A DNA stretch of 64,000 nucleotides from Kaistia soli DSM 19436. Its GTDB lineage: Bacteria > Pseudomonadota > Alphaproteobacteria > Rhizobiales > Kaistiaceae. A program made the position numbers and the translations under genes. The notes beneath the pieces were generated by a model. That model saw nothing but the letters and a program-made list of their open reading frames with translations, was not told the DNA's origin and searched no databases. Of the stretch, positions 16,320 through 24,997 are shown one piece after another; positions within the stretch are counted from its first letter, which is position 1; every line of letters starts with the position of its first letter. The stretch covers positions 1,778,615 to 1,842,614 of the forward strand of contig NZ_FQUP01000001.1 in NCBI RefSeq assembly GCF_900129325.1, read 5' to 3'.

Positions 16320-17339
16320 ATGGCTGAGGCAAGGCAGAGCGCGGCGGAGAGTAGTAGCGTCGATCTATTCGGGTTTCTGGCGCGGTTCGCGCCGCTGATC
16401 TTCCTCGTCGTGCTGATGGCGGTGTTCGCGGTGCTCGAGCCGCGCTTCATGTCGTCGATCAATCTGTTCAACGTCATGCGGCAAGTCTCGATCACGGGTC
16501 TTCTCGCAATCGGCATGACCTTCGTCATCCTGACGGCCGGCATTGACCTTTCCGTCGGCTCGCTGCTTGCCTTTGCGGGCCTCGTCGCGGCAGCCGTCGC
16601 CAAGGGCGGCATGCAGGACCGTTTCACGGTCGGCGAGGGCGGAGTCGGCTATGGCTGGGAACTGGCGGCGCTCGCCGCGATCGCGGTCGGCGTCGCCGGC
16701 GGTCTCGTGCAGGGCTTCTCGATCACGCGGCTGAAAGTGCCGCCCTTCGTCGTGACGCTCGGGGGCATGTCGGTGTTCCGCGGCGCGGCGCTGCTCTTTG
16801 CGGCGGGCGGTCCGATCTCCGGGTTCGAACATGACTTCACCTGGTGGGGCCAGGGCAAGATCGGCCCGGTGCCGGTGCCGGTCATCATCTTCCTGGTCTG
16901 CGGCCTGCTTGCGCATATCGTCCTTCGCTACACGCGCTATGGCCGGCAGATCTATGCCGTCGGCGGCAATCCCGAGGCAGCGCGGCTGTCCGGCCTCAAC
17001 GTCACGGCCATCATCTGCAGTGTCTATGTGATCATGGGCTTCTTCGCCGGGCTCGGTTCCTTCGTGCTGGCGGCGCGGCTCAATTCCGCCGAAGCGGTTG
17101 CCGGAACCGGCTATGAGCTGACCGTCATCGCTTCGGTGGTGATCGGGGGAACTTCGCTGTTCGGCGGCGTCGGCACGATCTTCGGCACGGTCATCGGCTC
17201 GATCCTGATCGGGGTGCTGCTCAACGGCCTCGTGCTGATGAATGTCTCGTCCTACATCCAGCAGATCATCATCGGCGTGATCATCGTGCTGGCTGTCGCC
17301 TTCGACACATTCGCCAAGTCGCGCCGGCGCAAGGTCTAG
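16320..17339 (+). CDS. Sugar ABC transporter permease (RbsC type)
   Basis: A 339-residue integral membrane protein with about 8-10 hydrophobic segments. It has the CUT2 permease signatures GMTFVILTAGIDLSVGS and AVGGNPEAARLSGLNV, plus GGTSLFGGVGTIFGTVIGS. ATG at 16320 is preceded by GGAGGA at 16304-16309. A GTG at 16302 would add six residues but would overlap that site. It ends the importer operon. No kinase or regulator gene is adjacent, so the sugar is not identified. Confidence 0.92.
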   Translation: MAEARQSAAESSSVDLFGFLARFAPLIFLVVLMAVFAVLEPRFMSSINLFNVMRQVSITGLLAIGMTFVILTAGIDLSVGSLLAFAGLVAAAVAKGGMQDRFTVGEGGVGYGWELAALAAIAVGVAGGLVQGFSITRLKVPPFVVTLGGMSVFRGAALLFAAGGPISGFEHDFTWWGQGKIGPVPVPVIIFLVCGLLAHIVLRYTRYGRQIYAVGGNPEAARLSGLNVTAIICSVYVIMGFFAGLGSFVLAARLNSAEAVAGTGYELTVIASVVIGGTSLFGGVGTIFGTVIGSILIGVLLNGLVLMNVSSYIQQIIIGVIIVLAVAFDTFAKSRRRKV

Positions 17340-17384
17340 GCGCTCGGAAGGCCGAAGCGGCAAGTCAAACTCTGCCCGAAAGCC

Positions 17385-17954
17385 TCAGCCTTCCTTGCCT
17401 GCCGTCTTCCGCTGGCTGAGCGCCGTGCCGAAGACGTGGTCCCAGAAAAGGGTGGTGACGCCGAAATTGCCTTCGTCGTGGCGGAAGTGGTGCAGCGCGT
17501 GCTTCCGCTTCCAGCCATAAAGCGGATGTCCGGGCAGCATGCGCCAATGGTGCAGCACGTGATGGGCAAACGAGTAGGTCAGGTAGCCGGCCGTCATGCC
17601 GAAGGTGAAGCCGCTGCCATAAGGCACGCCGAACAGCCAGCAGGCCGGCAGCAGGACCGCAATGACGAGGATCGAGAAACTCATCCAGATCGGCGTCCCG
17701 ATCAGATCGGTCGGCGTGGCGTGATGCTGGTCGTGCAGGTCGCGGAAATAGACGACGTTGTGCAGGATGAAGCGGTGGATGATGTATTCGGCCAGCGTCC
17801 ATGCGAATAGGCCGGCGAGCATCGCGACGATCCATATGAGCGGATCCCACGGGGTCAGCGACAGATTTGTCGCCACCACGAGACCGATGAGAACGAGCGG
17901 GTAGACGAAAAAGTCTGCGTAGTAGCCGACAGCGCTGCGCGTGATCGTCGCCAT
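17385..17954 (-). CDS. Sterol desaturase / fatty acid hydroxylase family membrane protein
   Basis: A 189-residue membrane protein with the eight-histidine di-iron pattern of the fatty acid hydroxylase superfamily: HRFILH, HDQHH, HHVLHHW and HALHHFRH, interspersed with about four hydrophobic helices. Members hydroxylate or desaturate lipids, hopanoids or carotenoids at the membrane. The ATG at 17954 is preferred because the 30 residues upstream in the longer frame are basic and cysteine-rich with no membrane or family pattern, and GAAGG precedes it. The gene converges with the ABC permease and no pathway partner is adjacent. Confidence 0.88.
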   Translation of the reverse strand: MATITRSAVGYYADFFVYPLVLIGLVVATNLSLTPWDPLIWIVAMLAGLFAWTLAEYIIHRFILHNVVYFRDLHDQHHATPTDLIGTPIWMSFSILVIAVLLPACWLFGVPYGSGFTFGMTAGYLTYSFAHHVLHHWRMLPGHPLYGWKRKHALHHFRHDEGNFGVTTLFWDHVFGTALSQRKTAGKEG

Positions 17955-18156
17955 GATAGCCTTCGCTGAAACCGACTGCCCCGGCAGAGGATGCGCCCGG
18001 CCGAGCCGGCACCGCAAGGCTTCTGCAGGGCAGAAAAGCTGCATTGGATCGATTCGCCACCTAATCTGCCTTATTCTTCGGCAGAGACAAGCTTAAGCTG
18101 CGTGGTCCGCAATCTGGCCCGGTGACGACCGCTTCCGGGCATGGCATGGTTTCGCC

Positions 18157-19026
18157 ATGCGCGCTGTCATCCCCTTCATTTTCGCCCTCTTTGCCACCCC
18201 AGCGGCCGCCCTTGCGCCAGCCGCTCCACCTGTTGTGCCTCCAAGCGCCCAGTCGCTCATACGCGTCAACGTCATCGACGGTGCGGATGGACGCGATTCG
18301 CTGGTTCGACTCGGCCCGTCGCTCGGGCTTGACGATGCGGACATAGCGCACATCCGCGCCGTTTCCGGCTATGTTGGCTGCCTTTCGCCATCGCCTTCGG
18401 TCGGTTCGGCGGCGCTTTTTCTCGACAACCAACACATCCTGACCGCGGCGCATGTCTTTTTCGAGCCGTCGGGGCAGCGGCGCTGGAAATGCTTCTTCAA
18501 GAACCAGGCCGCTGATCCAGTCATGATCGACCTTCTGGTCGACGACGCCAACGCGCGGTTCGGCGCCCGGAAACCAAAGCCCGGCTCAAACAACGACTAT
18601 GCGATCGTGCGACTTGCCGAACCGCTCGTCGGGGCGGTGCCCTTTCCGGTCAAAGCGGATATCCCGGTGCAGGCGGGGGAGAAGCTGATCGTCGTGACGG
18701 CGCATCCCGCTGACATGGTGCGGGAAGTCGATCGCGGTATGCCGGTCGTGCAGGGCTGTACCGTTCGCAGAAAGCCGGTTTCGACCGAAAAGACGTCGTT
18801 CTTTCGAACCGATTGCGATGCTACCGGCGCTTCCTCGGGCGGCATGAACCTTGCCCGCATCAACGGCACGTTGGCGTTCCGCGGCATCACGATCACGACT
18901 GGCCCCTGGCGGGACCCAGCCCTGATGGGCGCGCCCTACAATGAGAAGGGCGGCAGCGTCACGACGGCGCTTGGGACCGACGCTGCCATCCTCGCAGCCG
19001 GCCGAAGCCTGGCGGGAGACTCCTAA
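18157..19026 (+). CDS. Secreted trypsin-like serine protease
   Basis: A 289-residue protein with a signal peptide (MRAVIPFIFALFATPAAALA). The chymotrypsin-fold triad is visible: His99 in ILTAAHV, Asp147 in NNDYAIVRL and Ser227 in TGASSGGMN. Cys201 and Cys220 flank the second barrel and could pair. It resembles V8/glutamyl-endopeptidase-like peptidases (Peptidase S1/S6). Probably periplasmic or exported. It stands alone, divergent from the hydroxylase gene and convergent with the metallopeptidase gene. Target proteins are unknown. Confidence 0.85.
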   Translation: MRAVIPFIFALFATPAAALAPAAPPVVPPSAQSLIRVNVIDGADGRDSLVRLGPSLGLDDADIAHIRAVSGYVGCLSPSPSVGSAALFLDNQHILTAAHVFFEPSGQRRWKCFFKNQAADPVMIDLLVDDANARFGARKPKPGSNNDYAIVRLAEPLVGAVPFPVKADIPVQAGEKLIVVTAHPADMVREVDRGMPVVQGCTVRRKPVSTEKTSFFRTDCDATGASSGGMNLARINGTLAFRGITITTGPWRDPALMGAPYNEKGGSVTTALGTDAAILAAGRSLAGDS

Positions 19027-19037
19027 CCTCCCCGAAC

Positions 19038-20123
19038 TCAGGCGGCTTTAAGAGCCTGCTCCTTGCTGCGCAGAAGCGTATCGATGAAGGCGAGTTTATC
19101 GACAACGCCGGGTCCGAGCTTGAAAGGATAGAGATCGGGCTGGCCCATGCTGCGATTGATCGAATTCATCGCCTGGGTGAGGGGACCCCAAGATTCGATG
19201 ATCTCGCTGAAATCCACGCCGCGATAGGGGTCGAAATCGATGGTCGTATCGACATTGCCCTGCGCGCGGGCCTTCGGACGGATGCGCAGCCCGAAAGCGT
19301 ATGCTGTCTCCAGTGTGTCGATCATGTGCATGTAGTGGGCAAACGTCTCGGCAAAGTCTTCCCAGGCATGGGCCGTTGCATATTGGCTGACATAGCGATC
19401 CTGCCAGTCTGCCGGGAAATTGCCCTGGTAGTAGTTCTGGAGGGCGCCATTGTAGTCGATGGATTCGTCGCCGAACACGGCGCGGGATTCCTCGATACGC
19501 CCCACGTCGCGGACGAGCCGGTCCCAATAATAGTGGCCGATCTCATGGCGGAAATGGCCGAGCAGCGTCCGATAGGGTTCGTGCATGTCGGTTCGAGCCT
19601 TTTCGCGCGCCACCGCGTCGGCCTCGACGATGTTGAGCGTGATCAGGCCTTCGTCATGGCCTGTCAGCACGCGGACATCGTTTTCGTCGGCGAGAAATGA
19701 AAACGAGAGACCAGCCACGGGATCATCGGCCTTGTTGGGGACTCCGAGGCCGAAGCGCAGCAGGCTGTAGAAGAGCCGGTGCTTGGCGAGCTCGATATCG
19801 CGCCAGCGCTCGCTATAGACTTGGCTGGAAAGGTTCGGAATGACCATGTTCGTCCGGCAGCAGACGCAGAGCTGCTCTGGACTGTCGGCCGGCAACAACC
19901 AGTTGCAGACGCCATGCTCGCGATTGGCGCAGGGCTTGAAGAGCATCTCGTCAAGACCATGCGCTGTGTAGAGCTGTTCGCCGTTGACGCCCGGGCCTGC
20001 ATCATCGAGTGAACGGAGATGGCCCTGTGCCGGCACGAAACCGAGCGGCCGGCTGCATCCCTCGCATTCGAAATCTTCGAAAGGCAGCCAATGGGCACAG
20101 GCCCGGCATTCGAACAAGCGCAT
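19038..20123 (-). CDS. Putative zinc-binding metallopeptidase with N-terminal zinc ribbons
   Basis: A 361-residue cytoplasmic protein. The N-terminus has two rubredoxin/zinc-ribbon-like Cys clusters (CRACAHWLPFEDFECEGC, then CANREHGVC with CVCC). The core has RHEIGHYYWDRLV, an HExxH-type zinc site, with EDFAETFAHYMHM supplying a likely third ligand. This is the layout of the uncharacterised 'putative zinc-binding metallo-peptidase' family common in Rhizobiales. Substrate is unknown. It is convergent with the serine protease gene, 11 bp apart; two peptidases side by side may be coincidence. Confidence 0.8.
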   Translation of the reverse strand: MRLFECRACAHWLPFEDFECEGCSRPLGFVPAQGHLRSLDDAGPGVNGEQLYTAHGLDEMLFKPCANREHGVCNWLLPADSPEQLCVCCRTNMVIPNLSSQVYSERWRDIELAKHRLFYSLLRFGLGVPNKADDPVAGLSFSFLADENDVRVLTGHDEGLITLNIVEADAVAREKARTDMHEPYRTLLGHFRHEIGHYYWDRLVRDVGRIEESRAVFGDESIDYNGALQNYYQGNFPADWQDRYVSQYATAHAWEDFAETFAHYMHMIDTLETAYAFGLRIRPKARAQGNVDTTIDFDPYRGVDFSEIIESWGPLTQAMNSINRSMGQPDLYPFKLGPGVVDKLAFIDTLLRSKEQALKAA

Positions 20124-20217
20124 CTGTCACTCCGTCAACGGAAAGTAGCCGGTGTCATCCTGAACCAGCTTTTGGGCCGCCAACGCCTGAGATCGAGATT
20201 GGTTCAATCGGTCTGGA

Positions 20218-21288
20218 CTATTCCTGCCGAGGCTCGCGTTCGGGAAAGCGGATGGTGATGCGCGTGCCGGAATGCTGCACATCGTGCTCGATACTCGCCT
20301 CGAGCTTGCTCGCCAGCGCCTGGATGATCCTCCGCCCGAGGCCCGTGCCGACGGCGCGCGTATCTTCGCCGCTTCCAACGCCGTCGTCCTCGACGGTCAT
20401 CGCGATATTACCATCGATCGCCATACAGGACACGCGAACCGCACCGCTGGCGCCGGGATAGGCATATTTCAACGCGTTCAGAATAAGCTCCGTCATGATG
20501 ACGCCGAGCGCTACGGCGCGGTCGGGACGGATCGCCAGCGGCTCCAGCTTGAATGAGATCTGGCCACCATCTCCATTGGCTTCGATCGTGCGGGCTAGAT
20601 CCTCGATCAGGCTGCCAAGATAGAGATCGAGCGCGACACTATGGACGTCGTCGGATGTATAGAGCCGCCGGTGTACCTGCGAGACCGCCATGACGCGGCC
20701 GACCGCGGCGGCCAGCGCGCTTTTTACAGCGGCATCGGGATGAGCCGCTGCCTGCATGTTCAAGAGAGAAGCGACCAGTTGCAGGCTGTTGCCGACGCGG
20801 TGATTGACCTCCTGAATGATCAACGCGCGTTCATTGGCAAGGGCCTCGAATCGATCCCGGGCTGCACGGACTTCCGCTTCGGCGTGCTGGTGGGCCTCCT
20901 GAAGGCGGCGGGCTGTCAGCGCCGATGCGAGCGCCGCACGGAGGAGGGGAAAGAAGTCTTCACTCGCTTCCTTGATGACGTAGTCGGCTGCACCGGCCTT
21001 CAGCGCAGCGATCGCGATCCGCCCCTGCGCCTCGCCGGTGACATAAACGACCGGCGGCGGATTCGGCATCGCGGCGATCAACGGCAGCACCTGAAGCCCC
21101 GTCCGCCCCGGCATGTGGTGATCGAGCGCGACAATGTCGATGCCGCCTTCGGCCAGCCGCGCGAGCCCGGCATCGCCATCCGTCGCCGTTTCGACAACAA
21201 AGTCGTGGCGCGTCAAGTCCTTGACCGCCAGCCGGCAAAGTCCTGGATCGTCATCGATGAACAGAACGACCGGCTGGGGCTCCATCAC
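20218..21288 (-). CDS. Hybrid receiver - HisKA_2/HWE-type histidine kinase
   Basis: A 356-residue protein with an N-terminal receiver (VLFIDDDPG; phosphoacceptor Asp56 in ALDHHMPG) and then a histidine kinase of the HisKA_2 class with EVNHRVGNSLQ (His163) and an ATPase domain with TELILNALKYAYP and TGLGRRII. Such receiver-first kinases in alphaproteobacteria often feed general-stress or light responses. Its start codon overlaps the stop of the upstream single-domain response regulator by 4 bp, so the pair is translationally coupled. No PhyR or EcfG gene is nearby. Confidence 0.88.
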   Translation of the reverse strand: MMEPQPVVLFIDDDPGLCRLAVKDLTRHDFVVETATDGDAGLARLAEGGIDIVALDHHMPGRTGLQVLPLIAAMPNPPPVVYVTGEAQGRIAIAALKAGAADYVIKEASEDFFPLLRAALASALTARRLQEAHQHAEAEVRAARDRFEALANERALIIQEVNHRVGNSLQLVASLLNMQAAAHPDAAVKSALAAAVGRVMAVSQVHRRLYTSDDVHSVALDLYLGSLIEDLARTIEANGDGGQISFKLEPLAIRPDRAVALGVIMTELILNALKYAYPGASGAVRVSCMAIDGNIAMTVEDDGVGSGEDTRAVGTGLGRRIIQALASKLEASIEHDVQHSGTRITIRFPEREPRQE

Positions 21289-21731
21289 TTTGCCTCGGGG
21301 ACCTTGATCACCGAGAAGAACAGGCCCAGCTGCCTAATGGCATTGGCGAAATTCTCGTAATTGACGGGCTTAACGACATAGACGCTGGCCCCAAGCTCAT
21401 AGCACCGCTCGATCTCGCGCTGATCGTCGGTCGTCGTCAGCACGACGATCGGCGTGGCGCGCAGATGCGGATTGCCTTTCACGGCCTTGAGAATGTCGAT
21501 ACCGGTCATATCCGGCAGATTAAGGTCGAGCAGGATCAGCAGCGCCTCACCTTTCCGGCTCGCGCCGGTCCGATCGGTGCCAAGCAGGAAATCCAGCGCG
21601 CTGGTGCCGTCGGCAAACGCCTTGATCTCGTTGCTGACGCCGGCCCGCCTGATGTTCTTCTCGATCAGCCGCGCATGACCCTCGTCATCCTCGACCATCA
21701 CGATCGTCACGTGATTGGGGTTGTCGCTCAT
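21285..21731 (-). CDS. Single-domain response regulator
   Basis: A 148-residue stand-alone receiver: acidic pocket MVEDDEGHARLIEKN, phosphoacceptor Asp69 in LLDLNLPDMTG, switch Thr in VVLTTT and Lys in YVVKPV. The pattern is that of Rcp1-like receivers that usually accompany phytochrome-type or CHASE3 kinases. It sits between a CHASE3 histidine kinase and a receiver-kinase hybrid, all on one strand. Inference: a phosphorelay in which this protein carries phosphate between the two kinases. Confidence 0.9.
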   Translation of the reverse strand: MSDNPNHVTIVMVEDDEGHARLIEKNIRRAGVSNEIKAFADGTSALDFLLGTDRTGASRKGEALLILLDLNLPDMTGIDILKAVKGNPHLRATPIVVLTTTDDQREIERCYELGASVYVVKPVNYENFANAIRQLGLFFSVIKVPEAK

Positions 21732-21832
21732 CTCGCCGTCTCACGAATTCGTTGCATCGACATCATGACATCCAACCTTCCTTGGACCGAAAGCTGGTCC
21801 TAAACAAGCATTCACAGCGTCGGCAAACCTAT

Positions 21833-23275
21833 TCACTCGCGCCAGCTCCTGGGCAGGATCACCGTGAAGGTGCTGCCTTCCCCGAGCTCGCTGTCGAGGC
21901 GGATCTTTCCGCCTATGCGCCGCACCAATGCCCTGACATGGGCAAGGCCGATTCCTTCGCCGGGACGGTCCTGCGTTCCCGCGCGGCGGAACAATTCAAA
22001 GACGCGCTCGCGGTCGGTCGGATCGATGCCGCGGCCGTTATCGGCGACGCGAATGATCACAAACCCGCCGCGCTCGGCGCCCGTGACTCCGATGCGGCCA
22101 GGGCGCCCCGGCTTCAGATATTTGACGGCGTTGTCGATGAGATTCGAGAATATCTGCTCGATCGCGAGCCGGTCGCTTTCAATCGACGGCAGCGGACCGA
22201 TCTCGATCACCGCGTCGGCCTCCTGGGCCTGATGCGTCACAGCATCCTGGATCGTTTTCAGCGCCTGGCTGAGGTCGATCTGCTGCGGATTGAAATCACG
22301 CCGACCCGCACGCGACAGGTTGAGGATGGCGTTGATCAACCGGTCCATCTTGGAGATCGACGCCTTGATGAAGCCGAGCGCCTCGTCGAAATCGGCGTAG
22401 ATCTGGCTGCGCTGCGGGTCAGCGCTGCGGGCATCTTGCTCGATCAGGTCGTTGCGGATCGCATCGAGCTCGCCGGTGAACCCCATGATGTTGACCAGGG
22501 GGGACCTCAAGTCGTGGCTCACGATGTAGGCGAAGCGTTGCAGCTCATCATTCGCTTCCTGAAGGTCGCTCGTCCTCTCGGCGACCTTCTCTTCAAGATG
22601 GCTGTTGCTTTCGGACAGCTCCTGCTGAGCTCGGGCCAGGCTGAAATGGGAGCGGCGGATCAACAGGATCGAGAGCCCGGCGAGGACCATGATCGCCACG
22701 GCTCCCAGCAGCGTCGTGGCAAGCAGCCAGCGGCTGGTGGTAGCGCCGCGCGCTGTGCGATCGGCGAGAAGCGCCCGTTCGGCGGTGCGCATTTCGGAGC
22801 CGATGTCGGTGAATTCCGCCATCGTCGTCTGGCCGGCCGGATCGCGGATGACGGCAAGTGCTTCTGAATTCCGCCCTTGTCGCTGAAGATCGGCAATCCT
22901 CAACAGTTCGTCATGCTTGGCGGCAACAACTTCCGCGAGCTGTGCGACCCGCGCCGATTGTTCTGGGTTGTCGTCGACCATCGACTGCAGCGCGGCCATG
23001 CGCTCGGGGATCGCGTCGACGCTCTCCTGGTAGACTTTGAGATAGTCCGCATCCGACGTCAGAAGGTATCCGCGCTGTCCGCTTTCCGCGCGGCGGACCG
23101 ACAATTGGAGCAGGGACAGTTGGTTTTCGACGCCGAGCGAATGCGCGACCCACCGCGTGTCGTCAGCGGAGCGTTCCGCCAGCCAAACAGAAGCGCCCGC
23201 CATCACCGTCAGGATTGCAAACCCGACGGCGAGGAGGACGCTCTGGCTGGAAATACGAAGCTGTGCTGGGTTCAT
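21833..23275 (-). CDS. CHASE3-domain sensor histidine kinase
   Basis: A 480-residue membrane kinase. TM1 is at about 12-32, a CHASE3-type periplasmic helical domain follows (ESGQRGYLLTSDADYLKVYQ is the characteristic segment), then TM2 at about 184-206, a coiled coil, HisKA with His254 (YIVSHDLRSPLVN), and HATPase with N/G boxes (NLIDNAVKYLKP, DNGRGI, GEGIGLAHVRALVRRIGG). CHASE3 senses an unknown extracellular signal. The downstream receiver gene starts 101 bp after its stop. Probably one operon with the next two genes. Confidence 0.92.
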   Translation of the reverse strand: MNPAQLRISSQSVLLAVGFAILTVMAGASVWLAERSADDTRWVAHSLGVENQLSLLQLSVRRAESGQRGYLLTSDADYLKVYQESVDAIPERMAALQSMVDDNPEQSARVAQLAEVVAAKHDELLRIADLQRQGRNSEALAVIRDPAGQTTMAEFTDIGSEMRTAERALLADRTARGATTSRWLLATTLLGAVAIMVLAGLSILLIRRSHFSLARAQQELSESNSHLEEKVAERTSDLQEANDELQRFAYIVSHDLRSPLVNIMGFTGELDAIRNDLIEQDARSADPQRSQIYADFDEALGFIKASISKMDRLINAILNLSRAGRRDFNPQQIDLSQALKTIQDAVTHQAQEADAVIEIGPLPSIESDRLAIEQIFSNLIDNAVKYLKPGRPGRIGVTGAERGGFVIIRVADNGRGIDPTDRERVFELFRRAGTQDRPGEGIGLAHVRALVRRIGGKIRLDSELGEGSTFTVILPRSWRE

Positions 23276-23334
23276 GGGCTGGGGAGTTCAGCGGCGAGAC
23301 AAGGGGTTCGCCTCAACCTCCTCACGCTGACAGG

Positions 23335-23487
23335 TCAGAGCCTTCCCATGAGAAGAAGCACGATCAGGATCACGACGATGAGGCCGAGGCCGCCGCTGGG
23401 GTAATAGCCCCAGCCGGAGCTGTACGGCCAGCTCGGGAGTGCTGCGATCAGCAGGACGACCAGAACGATGAGCAGGATTGTGGACAT
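23335..23487 (-). CDS. DUF3309-type 50-residue membrane peptide
   Basis: A 50-residue protein: a hydrophobic N-terminal helix (STILLIVLVVLLIAALPSWP), a middle SSGWGYYPSGG and a second hydrophobic helix (LGLIVVILIVLLLMGRL). This is the two-helix, WGYYPSGGLG-type layout of the DUF3309 family widespread in proteobacteria. GGGGAA precedes the ATG (23487-23485). It sits between the CHASE3 kinase and an MFS gene on the same strand. Function is unknown; homologues are often stress-associated, which is only suggestive. Confidence 0.8.
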   Translation of the reverse strand: MSTILLIVLVVLLIAALPSWPYSSGWGYYPSGGLGLIVVILIVLLLMGRL

Positions 23488-23567
23488 TGCATTCCCCGTC
23501 GGCTTCTACAGAAACAGCAATGCTCAGGGCGGTTTGTGGTTTCATCGGATGCGAAAAATAGTTGTAT

Positions 23568-24809
23568 TCAGCGATGGCCATCGAGACGGCGCGCCTTGCG
23601 AAGCTCGGGGAAGAGTCGCGCCCAGATAAGCGCAATAGCCACCGTGCCGGCGCCGCCAACGACGACGGCCGTGACCGCACCGATAAGGGCGGCCGATACG
23701 CCCGCTCGAAACTCGCCGAGTTCATTGGAAGCGCCGATAAAGACCATGTTGACGGCGTTGACCCGGCCGCGCACGGCATCCGGCGTCCAAAGCTGGATCA
23801 GCGTCTCGCGGATATAGACGCTCACCATATCGGTGGCACCCATCATCGCGAGCGCGATGACTGAGACCCACGTGATGGTCGACAGTCCAAAGATGACGGT
23901 GAAGGTGCCGAACAGCGCGACGAATATGAAGAGGATGATCCCGGCGCGGTCGCGCACCGGATGAAAGGCGAGCCAAGCGGCCACGCTGATCGCACCGACC
24001 GCGGGCGCGGCGCGCAGCAGGCCGAGGCCCCAGGGACCAACCGCGAGCACGTCGCGTGCATAGATCGGCAGCAGCGCATTGGCGCCACCGAGCAAAACGG
24101 CGAAGAGGTCGAGCGAGATCGCGCCGAGGACGATCTTCTCTTTCCAGACATAGCGGAAGCCTGCGATGACGGTCTCCCAGCTCGCCTTGGCGGCTGAGGT
24201 GTTCTGGACGGTGTGCGGCATCAGCACCACCAGGATGACGCCGATCGCGATCATCGACAGCGCCACCAGATAAGGCGCCTGCGGCGCGAGGCCATAGAGC
24301 AGGCCGCCCGCGACGGGGCCGACAATGGTTGCGATCTGCCAGGCGCTCGAATTCCAGGCGATGGCATTGCCGAGCTCTTCCGGCGGCACCAGGTTTGGCG
24401 CCAGCGAACCCGATGCTGGTCCGAGAAACGCCCGCGCCACGCCGAAGCCTAGCAGGACGGCAAAGACGATATTGACGTTGCTGCTGCCGGAGATGGTGAA
24501 GGCGAGTAGTCCTGCCATGCACAGCGCTTCGCCGACCATGCAGATCGCCATGATGACACGCCGATTATATCGGTCAGCGACGGAGCCCGTCACCAGCACC
24601 AGTGCCAAGGCGGGCAGGAACTGCACCAGGCCGATGATGCCGAGATCCAGGGGATTCTTGGTGAGATCGTAGACCTGCCATCCCACTGCAACGCTGACGA
24701 TATTGACCGAGAAATTAGCGAACAGCCGCGCCACCCAATAGAAGGCGAAGCCGCGATGGCGGAACGCGCCCCAGCTGGAGCGGGGCGTTGCGTGGTCGGG
24801 GGCGGACAT
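23568..24809 (-). CDS. MFS transporter, enterobactin-exporter-like (MFS_3)
   Basis: A 413-residue protein with about 12 hydrophobic segments. RHRGFAFYWVARLFANFSVN at the N-terminus, VGWQVYDLTKNPLDLGIIGL and GSVADRYNRRVIMAICMVGE (motif A) are the EntS/MFS_3 pattern. The start at 24809 (MSAPDHATPRSS) is preferred over an 18-codon N-terminal extension that lacks MFS features. The cargo is not identifiable; no siderophore genes are in the window. Confidence 0.85.
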   Translation of the reverse strand: MSAPDHATPRSSWGAFRHRGFAFYWVARLFANFSVNIVSVAVGWQVYDLTKNPLDLGIIGLVQFLPALALVLVTGSVADRYNRRVIMAICMVGEALCMAGLLAFTISGSSNVNIVFAVLLGFGVARAFLGPASGSLAPNLVPPEELGNAIAWNSSAWQIATIVGPVAGGLLYGLAPQAPYLVALSMIAIGVILVVLMPHTVQNTSAAKASWETVIAGFRYVWKEKIVLGAISLDLFAVLLGGANALLPIYARDVLAVGPWGLGLLRAAPAVGAISVAAWLAFHPVRDRAGIILFIFVALFGTFTVIFGLSTITWVSVIALAMMGATDMVSVYIRETLIQLWTPDAVRGRVNAVNMVFIGASNELGEFRAGVSAALIGAVTAVVVGGAGTVAIALIWARLFPELRKARRLDGHR

Positions 24810-24997
24810 GGCGTTCGGGGGTTCCGGAGGCAGGGCGGCGCGTCGAAGGACGCACCCTCTCATCTAGCGCGCAACGCCCACGATGGAAACGGCTTCGTCG
24901 CGTATTGCGTGCATGCGGCTCATCCTGCGAGGCCGGGCACAAATGCATCGGGCGCGGCTTGCGCCGCGCCCGATGCATTCAGAGAGCGGGCGTCCGC

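Noticed and set aside
16365-17363. Minus-strand 332-residue charged frame antisense to the ABC permease
   Set aside because: His/Asp/Arg-rich composition is what the complement of a hydrophobic gene gives; the permease has clear family motifs.
21784-21800. GGACC-N7-GGTCC inverted repeat between kinase and receiver genes as a terminator
   Set aside because: The stem is only 5 bp and no T-run follows; the genes are more likely one operon.
21752-22867. Plus-strand 371-residue frame antisense to the CHASE3 kinase
   Set aside because: The opposite strand encodes complete kinase domains with all catalytic boxes; the plus frame has no recognisable fold.
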